Assembly: GCF_003206715.1 (NCBI RefSeq)
Contig: NZ_PZJU01000004.1
Location: 84,067-148,066 of the forward strand
DNA from: Salinicola peritrichatus
Lineage (GTDB): Bacteria > Pseudomonadota > Gammaproteobacteria > Pseudomonadales > Halomonadaceae
Direction: 5' to 3'
Length of the DNA: 64,000 bases
Within the stretch, counting starts at the first letter, position 1. Each line of letters starts with the position of its first letter. The position numbers and the translations under genes were made by a program. Positions 50,679 to 58,922 of the stretch are shown in pieces. The notes beneath the pieces were generated by a model, which saw nothing but the letters and a program-made list of their open reading frames with translations, did no database searches and was not told the origin of the DNA.

Positions 50679-50726
50679 GGCTTCGTACGAAAAGTCGGCG
50701 GGCGCAGGCAGGTTTCGTACGAAGCC
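50679..50726. repeat. 14-bp perfect inverted repeat between convergent genes
   Basis: GGCTTCGTACGAAA (50679-50692) faces TTTCGTACGAAGCC (50713-50726) across 20 nt. Each arm contains the palindrome TTCGTACGAA. It separates rlmL from the WGR gene and overlaps the latter's stop codon. It may be a terminator without T-tract or a double binding site. Confidence 0.7.
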
Positions 50727-51001
50727 TAATCGAGTAGCGAAAGCTGGGCCACCGCCCGCTTGCCTTCGGGGCTGTCGTCGTCGGTCTCCAGCACCTTGCG
50801 GAAGCCCCTGGCCAGCTGGATATGGGAAAGGTCCTCGAGCCACAGCATGGCTTGCTCGTGGCTGTCGGCGACGGCGTGCTTGAGGCCACCGTACTGGGTA
50901 CCGATCTGGCCCCAGGCGCGGCTGTAGATCCAGTCACCGAACATGTCCTGATGCAGATGCACCAGGACGTAGTCATGCTCACTTTCCCAACGAACGATCA
51001 C
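50726..51001 (-). CDS. Small stand-alone WGR-domain protein
   Basis: 91-residue protein that is little more than a WGR domain, a fold that binds nucleic-acid ends in PARPs and occurs in bacterial MolR-type proteins. Visible: 'LHQDMFGDWIYSRAWGQIGT' (the WGR triplet reads WGQ), then 'HAVADSHEQAMLWLEDL' and 'QLARGFRKVLE'. GTG start at 51001 with AGGAG 5 nt upstream; the upstream open frame to 51112 has no support. No partner gene is adjacent and its role is unknown. Confidence 0.72.
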   Translation of the reverse strand: MIVRWESEHDYVLVHLHQDMFGDWIYSRAWGQIGTQYGGLKHAVADSHEQAMLWLEDLSHIQLARGFRKVLETDDDSPEGKRAVAQLSLLD

Positions 51002-51165
51002 GCGAACTCCTGCTGCGGTTGGCGCCCCCGGCTTGTCCGTGGCGGGTGGCAGGCCTAATATGGCTGCGCCGAGCGTGGCGTGGCATATCGGTGAGGCGCC
51101 GCTCGGTGCCAAGTGCCATTGTAAAGCAAGTCAGTGCTTGGCGCTGAATCGACAAGAGGGTTTCC

Positions 51166-52314
51166 ATGCGCATCCTGGTGGATGAAAACGTCCCGCTGGC
51201 GGAAGAGTTCTTCGGCGAGTTGGGTGAGGTCACGCGCCAGCCCGGCCGTGAAATGACGGCTGCCAGCGTCCGCGATCACGATGTCCTGGTCGTGCGCTCG
51301 ATCACGCGGGTCGACACGTCGCTGATCGACGGCTCCCGGCTCAAGTTCATCGGTACCTGTACCATCGGCACCGACCATGTCGATCTCGAGGCGCTGCACG
51401 AACGCGGCATCGGCTTTGCCAGCGCCCCGGGCAGCAATGCCGATTCGGTGGTCGACTATGTGTTGTCGAGCCTGTTGCTGCTGGCCGAGGAGGATGGCTT
51501 CTCGTTGAGCGGCAAGACGGTCGGCATCGTCGGCGCCGGCAACGTCGGTGGACGCCTGGCGGCGCGTCTCGACAATCTCGATGTCGAATGCCTGATCTGC
51601 GATCCGCCGCGGGCCGAGGCCGAGAATCGCGAGGATTTTCTCGATCTGGATATGCTGATCGAACGCGCCGACATCATCTGTCTGCACACACCGCTGGTCA
51701 GTGACGGTGAGCATGCCACCCATCACTTGATGAATCGGCAGCGTATCGAGGCGCTCAAGCCCGGCAGCGTGCTGATCAATGCCGGCCGTGGAGACTGTCT
51801 CGACGGCCAGGCGCTGCGCGAGCGGCTCGAGCGCGCCCACGACCTGCGTACGGTGCTCGACGTGTGGGAACACGAGCCCGGTATCGACGAGGCGCTGTAC
51901 GAGCTGGTCGATATCGGCACGCCACATATCGCCGGCTACAGCGTCGACGGCAAGATGCTCGGCACCGAGATGATCTACCAGGCGGCGATGCGGCATTTCG
52001 GCCTACCGGCGCGCAAGAAGCTCGGTCAGCTCAAACCTGACCCGTGGCTGCGCAAGATCGTGCTGCATAGCTGGACGCCGCCGCTCGAGGCGCTGTCGCT
52101 GTGCGCCCGCGCCTGTTACGACGTGCGCCGGGACATGTTGGCGTTCGATCGTTATCGTCGTCGCCTGGGCATGGCGGCGGGTTTCGACGCCTACCGCCGC
52201 GAGTATCCGCCGCGGCGCGAGTTCCAGACCCTGCGGGTCGAACTCAAGAAGAACAAGGGCGGGCTGCGCGATGCGCTCGAAGGTTTCGGCTTCAGCGTCA
52301 AGCTGGGCAAGTGA
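51166..52314 (+). CDS. pdxB: Erythronate-4-phosphate dehydrogenase
   Basis: NAD-dependent enzyme of the DXP-dependent pyridoxal-phosphate pathway, oxidising 4-phosphoerythronate; 382 residues. It begins 'MRILVDENVPLAEEFFGELG'. Rossmann motif 'VGIVGAGNVGGRLAARL' (~120-136), the D-isomer dehydrogenase catalytic set with 'NAGRGDCLDGQAL', 'DVWEHEPGID' and 'TPHIAGYSVDGKMLGTEM' (His). The PdxB-specific dimerisation domain is at the C-terminus. GAGGGTTTCC precedes the ATG. Confidence 0.96.
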   Translation: MRILVDENVPLAEEFFGELGEVTRQPGREMTAASVRDHDVLVVRSITRVDTSLIDGSRLKFIGTCTIGTDHVDLEALHERGIGFASAPGSNADSVVDYVLSSLLLLAEEDGFSLSGKTVGIVGAGNVGGRLAARLDNLDVECLICDPPRAEAENREDFLDLDMLIERADIICLHTPLVSDGEHATHHLMNRQRIEALKPGSVLINAGRGDCLDGQALRERLERAHDLRTVLDVWEHEPGIDEALYELVDIGTPHIAGYSVDGKMLGTEMIYQAAMRHFGLPARKKLGQLKPDPWLRKIVLHSWTPPLEALSLCARACYDVRRDMLAFDRYRRRLGMAAGFDAYRREYPPRREFQTLRVELKKNKGGLRDALEGFGFSVKLGK

Positions 52315-52332
52315 AGCCGGCTCACGATCCGC

Positions 52333-52484
52333 TAAGGAAACACTGCATAAATGTCTGCGCAGGCGAATCGCTGCGTTGCGCGGTGCTCGAAGACTCGCCT
52401 AACCCCATGTTATGTCTCGCCTTCTGTGCTCCGTGTGCCTTGCGCTTCAGCCTGCTCGCCGATTTATTCAGCATTCCCCTAAAG
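52333..52484. mobile_element. MITE-like imperfect palindrome
   Basis: About 152 bp, 18 nt after the pdxB stop. The two ends are inverted copies (TAAGGAAACACTGCATAAAT against 52464-52484 read backwards, TTAGGGGAATGCTGAATAAAT), and similarity continues inward through a GCAGGC block and a GC-rich block to near the centre, so the whole can fold into one long hairpin. No coding capacity. Its left 29 bp recur at the clpA stop (28029-28057). No obvious target duplication. Confidence 0.7.
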
Positions 52485-52548
52485 CCCTTGTAAACGCTCT
52501 GGAGCGGCCAGCCCGGCCGGGATCGTGAACGGGGCCTGCATGGACGTC

Positions 52549-53304
52549 TCAGGCGCCCTGGCGTTCCTCGCTCGCGGCGTCCTGCTGTTTGAATTTGCGA
52601 TGTCCATCCTCGCTGGTACCCAACTTCCAGTAGCTCGAAATGTACATTTCACGTTTGTCCACGCCGCGCTCATCGATCAGATGACGGCGCAGTTTGCGCA
52701 TGGCGGAAAATTCGCAGGCGACCCAAATACCCGGCTTGCCCGGCAGCCACTCGGAGTCCTTCAGTGCGTTCAATAAATGCTCGCTGTCGCTGCCGGGATG
52801 CGGATTGATCAGCCAGTCGATGCGCATGCCTGGTGGCAGGTCGAAGGCTTGAATGTCCGCCTCGCTGGTGATCTCGATGATGGCACGGCCCTTGGCGTTC
52901 GCCGACAGGCGCTCCAGGTTGGCGCCGATCGCCGGCAGTGAGGTCATGTCGCCGATCAGCAGGTTCCAGTCGGCATCCTCGGGCAGACGTTTGACCGGCC
53001 CGGGGCCGGCGATCAGGATGGTGTCGCCGGGCTGCGCGTTCGCCGCCCAGGTCGAGGCCGGGCCGCCGTCTTCGTGGAGTACGAAATCCACGTCGATTTC
53101 GCCGTCGCGCTGGCTGCGAACGGTGTAGGTGCGCATGGTATTGCGTTCCTCACCGGGGCGGGGAAAGACCAACTTGATGTGGGCGCTGGGCTGGTCAGCG
53201 GGAAAGGTCGCCATGCTCTCTCCTCCCAGCGTCAGTCGCAGCATGTTTGGTGTGATCCGTTGGCGTGCCAGTACGGTGAACGGACGTGGTGGTGTCTTGG
53301 CCAT
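52549..53304 (-). CDS. Siderophore-interacting FAD protein (ferric-siderophore reductase, ViuB/SIP type)
   Basis: Cytosolic flavoprotein that reduces ferric siderophores to release iron. 251 residues. N-terminal FAD domain with 'RQRITPNMLRLTLGG' and the FAD-binding 'RTYTVRSQRDGEIDVDFVLH', 'GPGPVKRLPEDADWNLLIGD' in the middle, and the C-terminal NAD(P)H-type domain 'WVACEFSAMRKLRRHLIDERG' ending at 'YISSYWKLG', which is diagnostic for this family. Lies 12 nt after marR, so it is cotranscribed and probably regulated by it. Confidence 0.92.
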   Translation of the reverse strand: MAKTPPRPFTVLARQRITPNMLRLTLGGESMATFPADQPSAHIKLVFPRPGEERNTMRTYTVRSQRDGEIDVDFVLHEDGGPASTWAANAQPGDTILIAGPGPVKRLPEDADWNLLIGDMTSLPAIGANLERLSANAKGRAIIEITSEADIQAFDLPPGMRIDWLINPHPGSDSEHLLNALKDSEWLPGKPGIWVACEFSAMRKLRRHLIDERGVDKREMYISSYWKLGTSEDGHRKFKQQDAASEERQGA

Positions 53305-53316
53305 GGTGAATTCCGA

Positions 53317-53739
53317 TTAATGAAGGTTGTCGACCATCAAACGTGACAGACGTACGAAGGTCTCGAGATCGGCGGCATCGAGGCCGGCCGCTAGCCGCTG
53401 GTGGGCGTGGCGTTCGCTCTCATCGATTTGCTCCATGACGCCGTGGCCATGAGCCGTGAGAGCGAGTATCCGGCTGCGGCGATCTTCCGCGTGGGGGCGC
53501 TTGGCAATGATGCCGGCGTCGAGCAGGTCATGCAGTAGCCGGGTGATCTGGGCCTTGTCGCGCTGCGTGCGCTGGGCGATACGCTGGGCGGTGCACGGCG
53601 CCAGGCTACGAATCGCCTTGAGGGTGCGAATGTGGGAGACGGTCAGCGTCAGCCCCGCATCGGCATAGGCCTGGCGCAGGGCGCGCTTATAGGCATGCAT
53701 CAATTGATGCAGGGATTCGCCGATGAGTGTGTCGGGCAT
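53317..53739 (-). CDS. MarR-family transcriptional regulator
   Basis: Winged-helix DNA-binding repressor, 140 residues. The recognition region reads 'TAQRIAQRTQRDKAQITRLL' and the wing 'PHAEDRRSRILALTAHGHGV', with the DRR and TxxG features of the family. ATG at 53739 with AAGG 7 nt upstream. It heads an operon with the siderophore-interacting protein gene. A perfect 15-bp palindrome (53753-53767) directly upstream is a likely autoregulatory operator. The inducer is unknown; the neighbour suggests iron or siderophore-related signals (inference). Confidence 0.9.
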   Translation of the reverse strand: MPDTLIGESLHQLMHAYKRALRQAYADAGLTLTVSHIRTLKAIRSLAPCTAQRIAQRTQRDKAQITRLLHDLLDAGIIAKRPHAEDRRSRILALTAHGHGVMEQIDESERHAHQRLAAGLDAADLETFVRLSRLMVDNLH

Positions 53740-53752
53740 GTCCGAGCCTTCG

Positions 53753-53767
53753 GTTGACAATGTCAAC
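53753..53767 (-). promoter_or_regulatory. Candidate MarR operator
   Basis: GTTGACAATGTCAAC, a perfect 7-bp inverted repeat around one base, 14 nt upstream of the marR ATG. A further half site TGTCAAC is at 53794-53800 and, read on the minus strand, gives TTGACA, a consensus -35, about 25 nt upstream. The palindrome would cover the region of the transcription start. Confidence 0.6.
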
Positions 53768-53884
53768 TAATTGAACGGCACTCTTCGCAGGAATGTCAAC
53801 CATTCTCATCGAGATATTATGCTTCGTGCCGTTCGGCCCGTCAGCCGGTTCTCTACCACCGGAGAGAACGATTGAGGATTTTTC

Positions 53885-55144
53885 TCACGCCGGCTCAGGC
53901 AGGCGTGACGGCAGGCAGCGGCAGCACAACGGATACAGGATGAGAGCCAGCGCAATGCCCACCAACGGCGGAGCCCAGGGAGCGAACCAGGCGCATAGCG
54001 TCGCCAGCGCATAGGCGGCCAGGCCGGGAAGATGAAAGGCGGCCAGTTCGCTCTCCGCAAGCCGCGGGTAGCGTCCACGACGCTGGAACAGATAGTCGGC
54101 GATGATCACACCGCCCAGCGGTGGAATGCAGGTGCCCAGGGCGATCAAGAATGGCACCAGCAGGGCATCCATGCCGGCGATGGCCAGCAGCGTGCCGATT
54201 GCCGCGCCGCCGAGCGTGACCCAGCCGCGCTGGCGGGTGCGCAGCAGATTGCACCCCGCGGCGGCGAAGTTGTAGATGGTGTTGTCCTGCGTGGTCCACA
54301 GATTGAGAAACAGCATGGCCAGTCCGACGGCAGTCAACCCCTGCAGGATCAATACTTCGACGATATCCGGCTGGGCATAGACGAACGCACCGATGGCGCC
54401 GATCAGCACCATCAGTCCGTTGCCGATGAAGAATGCCAGCAGCGTTGCCGACACCGCCTGTCGCGGGGAGCGGGCGAAGCGACTCCAGTTGCTGGCCTGG
54501 GTGGCGCCGGAAACGAAAGTGCCGAAGATGATGGTGATTCCGGCGGCCCAGCCGAGGCTTTCCGTCGGCGAACGCGAGGCCAGCCCTTGCCAGCCGCCAC
54601 CGTCGCGCCAGGCGATGACCATGCTGATCGCGATCAACACGGCCATCGCCGGCACCGCCACGTTGGATAGCAGCGCCAGTCCGCGATAACCGACGAACGC
54701 CGTAAGACAGAAACCGAAGCCGAACAGCACCATCAGCGGTAGCGCCCAGCCAGGCGAGAGATCCAGCGTCGACACCAGTACCTTGGCGATGGTTGCCACG
54801 CCCCAGGCATACCAGCCGACCTGGGTGATACCGAGCAGCAGGTCGGACAGCGCGCTGCCGCGTTCGCCCAGGGCGAAGCGCGCCATCAGCGCGGTACTGA
54901 GCCCCGAGCGGGCGGCGATCCAGGCGATCACGGCGGCGTAGACGCCCAGCAGCAGGTTGCCCACCAGGATCAGCGCCAGCAACTCCTCGAACGCGAAAGC
55001 CGCGCCGAGCTGCCCGCCGGCGAACATGGTCGCGGTGAAGAAGGTGAACCCGAGCAACAGCAGCGCGAGCGAAACATACGGCTTGCGCGCGTCATCGGGG
55101 ACTTCGCTGAGCGGGTAATCGTTATCGGCTTGAGGAAGGGCCAT
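53885..55144 (-). CDS. codB: NCS1-family permease, cytosine permease (CodB)-like
   Basis: Inner-membrane nucleobase:cation symporter with about 12 helices; 419 residues, as E. coli CodB. Matches: 'LLLLGFTFFTATMFAGGQLG', 'LVGNLLLGVYAAVIAWIAAR', 'LARF..GERGSALSDLLLG.TQVGWYAWGV', 'NLWTTQDNTIYNFAAAGCNL' and 'PPLGGVIIADYL'. The ATG at 55144 has GAGG 9 nt upstream; the frame is open upstream to 55261 without support. No cytosine deaminase gene is next to it, so cytosine as substrate is inferred from similarity only. Confidence 0.85.
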   Translation of the reverse strand: MALPQADNDYPLSEVPDDARKPYVSLALLLLGFTFFTATMFAGGQLGAAFAFEELLALILVGNLLLGVYAAVIAWIAARSGLSTALMARFALGERGSALSDLLLGITQVGWYAWGVATIAKVLVSTLDLSPGWALPLMVLFGFGFCLTAFVGYRGLALLSNVAVPAMAVLIAISMVIAWRDGGGWQGLASRSPTESLGWAAGITIIFGTFVSGATQASNWSRFARSPRQAVSATLLAFFIGNGLMVLIGAIGAFVYAQPDIVEVLILQGLTAVGLAMLFLNLWTTQDNTIYNFAAAGCNLLRTRQRGWVTLGGAAIGTLLAIAGMDALLVPFLIALGTCIPPLGGVIIADYLFQRRGRYPRLAESELAAFHLPGLAAYALATLCAWFAPWAPPLVGIALALILYPLCCRCLPSRLPEPA

Positions 55145-55347
55145 GGCGGAGGGCCTCGAAAAGGTCGTTGATGGTTTTGACAAGCAAAGTGCGTGCCGTT
55201 GCCAGCTGGCGGGCATCGCCCCGGCCCGGGGCGAGAGCGCAGTCGACACCTGCACCAGCAAGGGGCGAACGGGATCGATCGGGCAAGAAAAACGCCCCGC
55301 GCGATTGCAAGGATCGGGCAGGGCGTTGGAGACTGCAGCGAGTGCGA

Positions 55348-56250
55348 TCAGTCGCGATAAGCGGACTCTTTCAGCGCGCGGATGCGGTCGTCCAGCGGCG
55401 GGTGGCTGGCGAACAGCTTTTCCATGATCTTGCGCGTCTGGCCGGTGGTGATGGCGAATGCGGTGAGCGAATCCGGCATCTGGTCCGGCTGGTTGGTTTC
55501 GGCCTTCAGTCGCGAGAGTGCGTTGATCATCGCACCGGCGCCGGCGTATCTGGCACCAGCGGCATCGGCGCGATACTCGCGGAAGCGCGAGAACCAGGCG
55601 ACGATGATCGAGGCGACCAGGCCAAACACGATCTCGGCGACGATCACCACCGCGAAATAGCCCATGAAGCCAAGACCGCCGCCATTGTCACGGCCACGCA
55701 GGAAGCCATCGACGACCTGGGCGACCACGCGGGCGAAGAATATCACGAAGGTGTTGAGCACGCCCTGGATCAGCGCCAGGGTGACCATGTCACCGTTGGC
55801 GACATGGCCGATCTCGTGGGCGAGCACTGCGCGCACTTCTTCGGGTCGCATGCGCTCCAGCAGCCCCTGGGAAACGGCGACGAGGGCGTCGTTCTTGTTC
55901 CAGCCGGTAGCGAAGGCGTTGGACTGCTGGGCCGGGAAGATCGCGACTTCCGGCATCTGGATGCCGGCCTGCTGCGAAAGCTCGCGTACCGTGTCGAGCA
56001 GCCATTGTTCAGTGGAATTGCCGGGCTGCTGGATCACCTTTGCCCGGGTGCTCATCTTCGCCATCCACTTGGAGATGAACAGTGATACCAGCGAACCTGC
56101 CATGCCGAACACGAAACTGAAGATCAGCAGGCCGTTCATGTTCATGCCGTTGGCATTGAGATAGGGCTCGACGCCCAGCAGTCGCAGCGTGACGCTGGCG
56201 ACGAGTACCACCGCCAGATTGGTGGCCAGAAACAGGATGATTCGCATCAT
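55348..56250 (-). CDS. htpX: Membrane zinc metalloprotease HtpX
   Basis: Inner-membrane M48 protease that degrades misfolded membrane proteins together with FtsH; 300 residues (293 in E. coli). Two N-terminal membrane helices, '[20 protein letters not shown]', the zinc motif HEIGH in '[15 protein letters not shown]' (~143-148), two further helices ('[17 protein letters not shown]' and '[20 protein letters not shown]') and '[20 protein letters not shown]' with the third ligand Glu region. A heat-shock-like promoter lies upstream. Confidence 0.96.
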   Translation of the reverse strand: MMRIILFLATNLAVVLVASVTLRLLGVEPYLNANGMNMNGLLIFSFVFGMAGSLVSLFISKWMAKMSTRAKVIQQPGNSTEQWLLDTVRELSQQAGIQMPEVAIFPAQQSNAFATGWNKNDALVAVSQGLLERMRPEEVRAVLAHEIGHVANGDMVTLALIQGVLNTFVIFFARVVAQVVDGFLRGRDNGGGLGFMGYFAVVIVAEIVFGLVASIIVAWFSRFREYRADAAGARYAGAGAMINALSRLKAETNQPDQMPDSLTAFAITTGQTRKIMEKLFASHPPLDDRIRALKESAYRD

Positions 56251-56361
56251 CGGTCATTACCCTCAGTCGTGGAAGCGTCAATCCCGCCCGAACGAGCCAC
56301 CGTTCGGACGATTGTTCGTTTGCTATCGTTATCGCCCAGTAATCAGGTGGTTATGAACCGT

Positions 56362-56391
56362 TAGATACGACTTTCGCGAATAGGTTTCAAG
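56362..56391 (-). promoter_or_regulatory. Candidate sigma-32-type promoter of htpX
   Basis: On the minus strand CTTGAAA (56391-56385, a perfect sigma-32 -35) is followed after 15 nt by CGTATCTA, a partial match to CCCCATNT. It lies ~115 nt before the htpX start. htpX is heat-shock controlled in E. coli. Confidence 0.5.
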
Positions 56392-56443
56392 GGGGAGGCC
56401 GACTGCGCGGTGCAACCCGTGGCCGGCCAGTCGACGCCTGCAG

Positions 56444-57670
56444 TCACTGACGATAGCGGGAAAGGAAGCGGCCGAATCGATCCAGCGCGTCGCCCAATTG
56501 ATCGGCCCAAGGCAGGGTGACGATGCGGACATGGTCCGGGGTCGGCCAGTTGAAGGCGGTGCCCTGTACCAGCAGGATACGCTCCTGCAGCAGCAGATCG
56601 AGCACCATCTGCGCATCGTCGTGGATCGGGTAGACTTCCGGGTCGAGCCGTGGGAAGGCGTACAGCGCCCCCTTGGGCTTGACGCAGGAGACCCCGGGAA
56701 TCGCGTTGAGCTTGTCGAAAACGACGTCGCGCTGGGCGAGCAGGCGGCCGCCAGGTAGGATCAGGTCGTTGATCGACTGATAGCCACCGAGGCCGGTCTG
56801 GATCGCGTGCTGAGCCGGTACGTTGGCGCATAGCCGCATCGACGCCAGCATGGTCAGGCCCTGGATGAAATCCTCGGCGTTCTGTTTGCCCTGTCCGCCG
56901 GAAAGAATCATCCAGCCGGAGCGGAAGCCGGCACAGCGATAGCTCTTGGAGAGGCCATTCATCGTCACGACGAGCTGATCGTCCTCTGCCAGCGCGCCGG
57001 TGGAAACGTGCTCGACGCCGTCATAGAGAATCTTGTCGTAGATCTCGTCGGAGAATACGACCAGTCCGTGCTGACGTGCGATCGCCAGCAGCTCCTTGAC
57101 CACGGTCGGCGGATAGACCGCTCCGGTAGGATTGTTGGGATTGATCAGCACGATGGCGCGGGTACGCGAGGTGATCTTGTCGCGGACGTCTGCCAGATCC
57201 GGCGACCAGTCGGCATTCTCGTCGCACAGGTAATGCACGGCACGGCCGCTGGAAAGATTGGTCGCGGCCGTCCACAGCGGATAGTCCGGCGAAGGGATCA
57301 GTACCTCGTCGCCGTCATCCAGCAGCGCCTGCATCGCCATGACGATCAGCTCGGAGACGCCGTTGCCGATATAGATGTCCTCGACGCCGACGCCGGGAAT
57401 GCCCTTGCGCTGGCACTCCTGCATGATCGCCTTGCGTGCCGAGTAGAGCCCCTTGGAGTCGCAGTAACCCTGTGCCGTCGGCAGATTGCGCATGACGTCC
57501 TGAAGGATCTCCTCAGGCGCTTCGAATCCGAAGGGCGCGGGATTGCCGATATTGAGTTTGAGAATGCGATGGCCTTCGTCCTCGAGCCGTTTGGCGTGAT
57601 CGAGAACGGGCCCGCGAATGTCGTAGCAGACATTGTCGAGCTTGTGCGATTTCCGAATGGGGCTGTTCAT
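56444..57670 (-). CDS. alaA: Alanine (glutamate-pyruvate) aminotransferase
   Basis: PLP-dependent class I aminotransferase that makes alanine from pyruvate and glutamate. 408 residues (405 in E. coli AlaA), with very high similarity: 'KLDNVCYDIRGPVLDHAKRL', 'LKLNIGNPAPFGFEAPEEIL', 'AQGYCDSKGLYSARKAIMQE', 'INPNNPTGAVYPPTVV', the PLP lysine in 'MNGLSKSYRCAGFRSGWM' and 'GTAFNWPTPDHVRIVTLP'. The ATG at 57670 was chosen by homology over an upstream open frame. Lies between rbgA and htpX on the same strand. Confidence 0.95.
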   Translation of the reverse strand: MNSPIRKSHKLDNVCYDIRGPVLDHAKRLEDEGHRILKLNIGNPAPFGFEAPEEILQDVMRNLPTAQGYCDSKGLYSARKAIMQECQRKGIPGVGVEDIYIGNGVSELIVMAMQALLDDGDEVLIPSPDYPLWTAATNLSSGRAVHYLCDENADWSPDLADVRDKITSRTRAIVLINPNNPTGAVYPPTVVKELLAIARQHGLVVFSDEIYDKILYDGVEHVSTGALAEDDQLVVTMNGLSKSYRCAGFRSGWMILSGGQGKQNAEDFIQGLTMLASMRLCANVPAQHAIQTGLGGYQSINDLILPGGRLLAQRDVVFDKLNAIPGVSCVKPKGALYAFPRLDPEVYPIHDDAQMVLDLLLQERILLVQGTAFNWPTPDHVRIVTLPWADQLGDALDRFGRFLSRYRQ

Positions 57671-57814
57671 GAGGGTTCCGTGTGCTGCACAGCCAAAGTG
57701 TCGGGCGGGTATGAGTCGGCGGGCTGCGTCGCCGATCCACAGCATACCGCCGCGGGGCGGCGGCGCAAGGGCCAGACGTCGGCGATCGTGGGCCAGACTG
57801 TATGGTGTCTCGGA

Positions 57815-58759
57815 TCAGGTTTCCGCAGTGGGGGCGTCGTCCGCGGCCGGGGCGGGAATGTCCTCGGGCAGTTCGAGCGTCAATCGGCCCAGCTTGCCGT
57901 CGCGCAGTTCGTGCAGCAGTACCTCGGCGCCACGATGCAGGTTGATGACGCCGCCGGCCTTCAGGCCGCCGCGCTTGCGCGCGATCTCGCTCATGATCGC
58001 GTGGCCGTCGAAGCCGGCCCTGGCCTGCAGATCGATCAGCTTGGGTCCGTCGGCGTCGACCGCATCGGCATCCGTCGGCGGTGTATAAACGGGCAGATCA
58101 TCGAGTTTATAGCGGCCGCGCAAGGCATCGGGATAGCGCTTGGCCAGCTCGGCGGCGCAGACGATGGCGACGTCGACATACTCGATCGCGGTATCGCGAA
58201 TCGCGCCACTGGCGGCCAGGCGATAGGCGCTGGCCTGGTCCTCGATTTTCGGCCACAACACCCCGGGGGTATCGATCAGCGATACGCGGCCATCGATGCG
58301 GATCTTCTGCTGGCGCTTGGTCACCGCCGGCTCGTTGCCGGTCTTGGCGATCTTGCGCCCGGCCAGCCCGTTGATCAGGGTCGATTTCCCCACATTGGGA
58401 ATGCCCATCACCATCACGCGGGCGTCGCGGTCGGCGCGCACCTGGCTGGCCAACTCGTGACACAGTGCGGGAATCCGCTTGAGTTCGCGGGCCTGGGTCG
58501 TGGTGACGGCCAGCGCGCGGCTGCCCGGCAGGGCGTCGAAGTGCTCGGTCCAGCGCTTCGTCGCCTCGGGATCGGCCAGGTCGGCGCGGGACAGAATCTT
58601 CAGCACCGGCTTGTGCTCGGTCAGGTCGGCCAGCATCGGGTTGCCGCTGGAGTAGGGCAGACGCGCATCGAGCACCTCGATCACGACGTCGATTTCCGGC
58701 AGCGCCTCGGTGATCTGGCGCCGTGCCTTGTTCATGTGTCCGGGATACCAGCCGAGCAT
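57815..58759 (-). CDS. rbgA: Ribosome biogenesis GTPase YlqF/RbgA
   Basis: Circularly permuted GTPase that assists late 50S assembly in Bacillus. 314 residues. G-motif order is permuted: G4-like 'LKILSRADLADPEA' comes first (~50), then the P-loop 'VMGIPNVGKSTLINGLAG' (~117-134), then 'VSLIDTPGVLWPKIED' (G3). It begins 'MLGWYPGHMNKARRQITEAL', typical of YlqF. AGGAG lies 6 nt before the ATG. The last ~60 residues are an acidic extension. A long perfect hairpin lies in its leader. Confidence 0.92.
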   Translation of the reverse strand: MLGWYPGHMNKARRQITEALPEIDVVIEVLDARLPYSSGNPMLADLTEHKPVLKILSRADLADPEATKRWTEHFDALPGSRALAVTTTQARELKRIPALCHELASQVRADRDARVMVMGIPNVGKSTLINGLAGRKIAKTGNEPAVTKRQQKIRIDGRVSLIDTPGVLWPKIEDQASAYRLAASGAIRDTAIEYVDVAIVCAAELAKRYPDALRGRYKLDDLPVYTPPTDADAVDADGPKLIDLQARAGFDGHAIMSEIARKRGGLKAGGVINLHRGAEVLLHELRDGKLGRLTLELPEDIPAPAADDAPTAET

Positions 58760-58805
58760 GCTTTTCTCCTGCCTATCCTTCGAATCGTGCCGAACTCAAC
58801 GTCAA

Positions 58806-58838
58806 GCGGGCGGCCATTCTAGCAGAATGGCCGCCCGC
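58806..58838. other. 15-bp perfect hairpin between msrB and rbgA
   Basis: GCGGGCGGCCATTCT (58806-58820) pairs completely with 58824-58838 over a 3-nt loop, 47 nt upstream of the rbgA start. No T-tract follows on the minus strand, so it may be a structured leader or a transcription/RNase barrier rather than a simple terminator. Confidence 0.7.
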
Positions 58839-58876
58839 CCGAGCCGGGGAAAGAAGTACGGTTTCTTTAGTGCTGT

Positions 58877-58899
58877 TAAACGCGGCTCGTGCAGCCGCG
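58877..58899 (-). terminator. Probable msrB terminator
   Basis: 7-bp stem CGCGGCT / AGCCGCG with a 5-nt loop, followed on the minus strand by TTTAACAG, 23 nt after the msrB stop. Confidence 0.55.
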
Positions 58900-58922
58900 G
58901 TATCGATGTTGACAGGCCTTGG

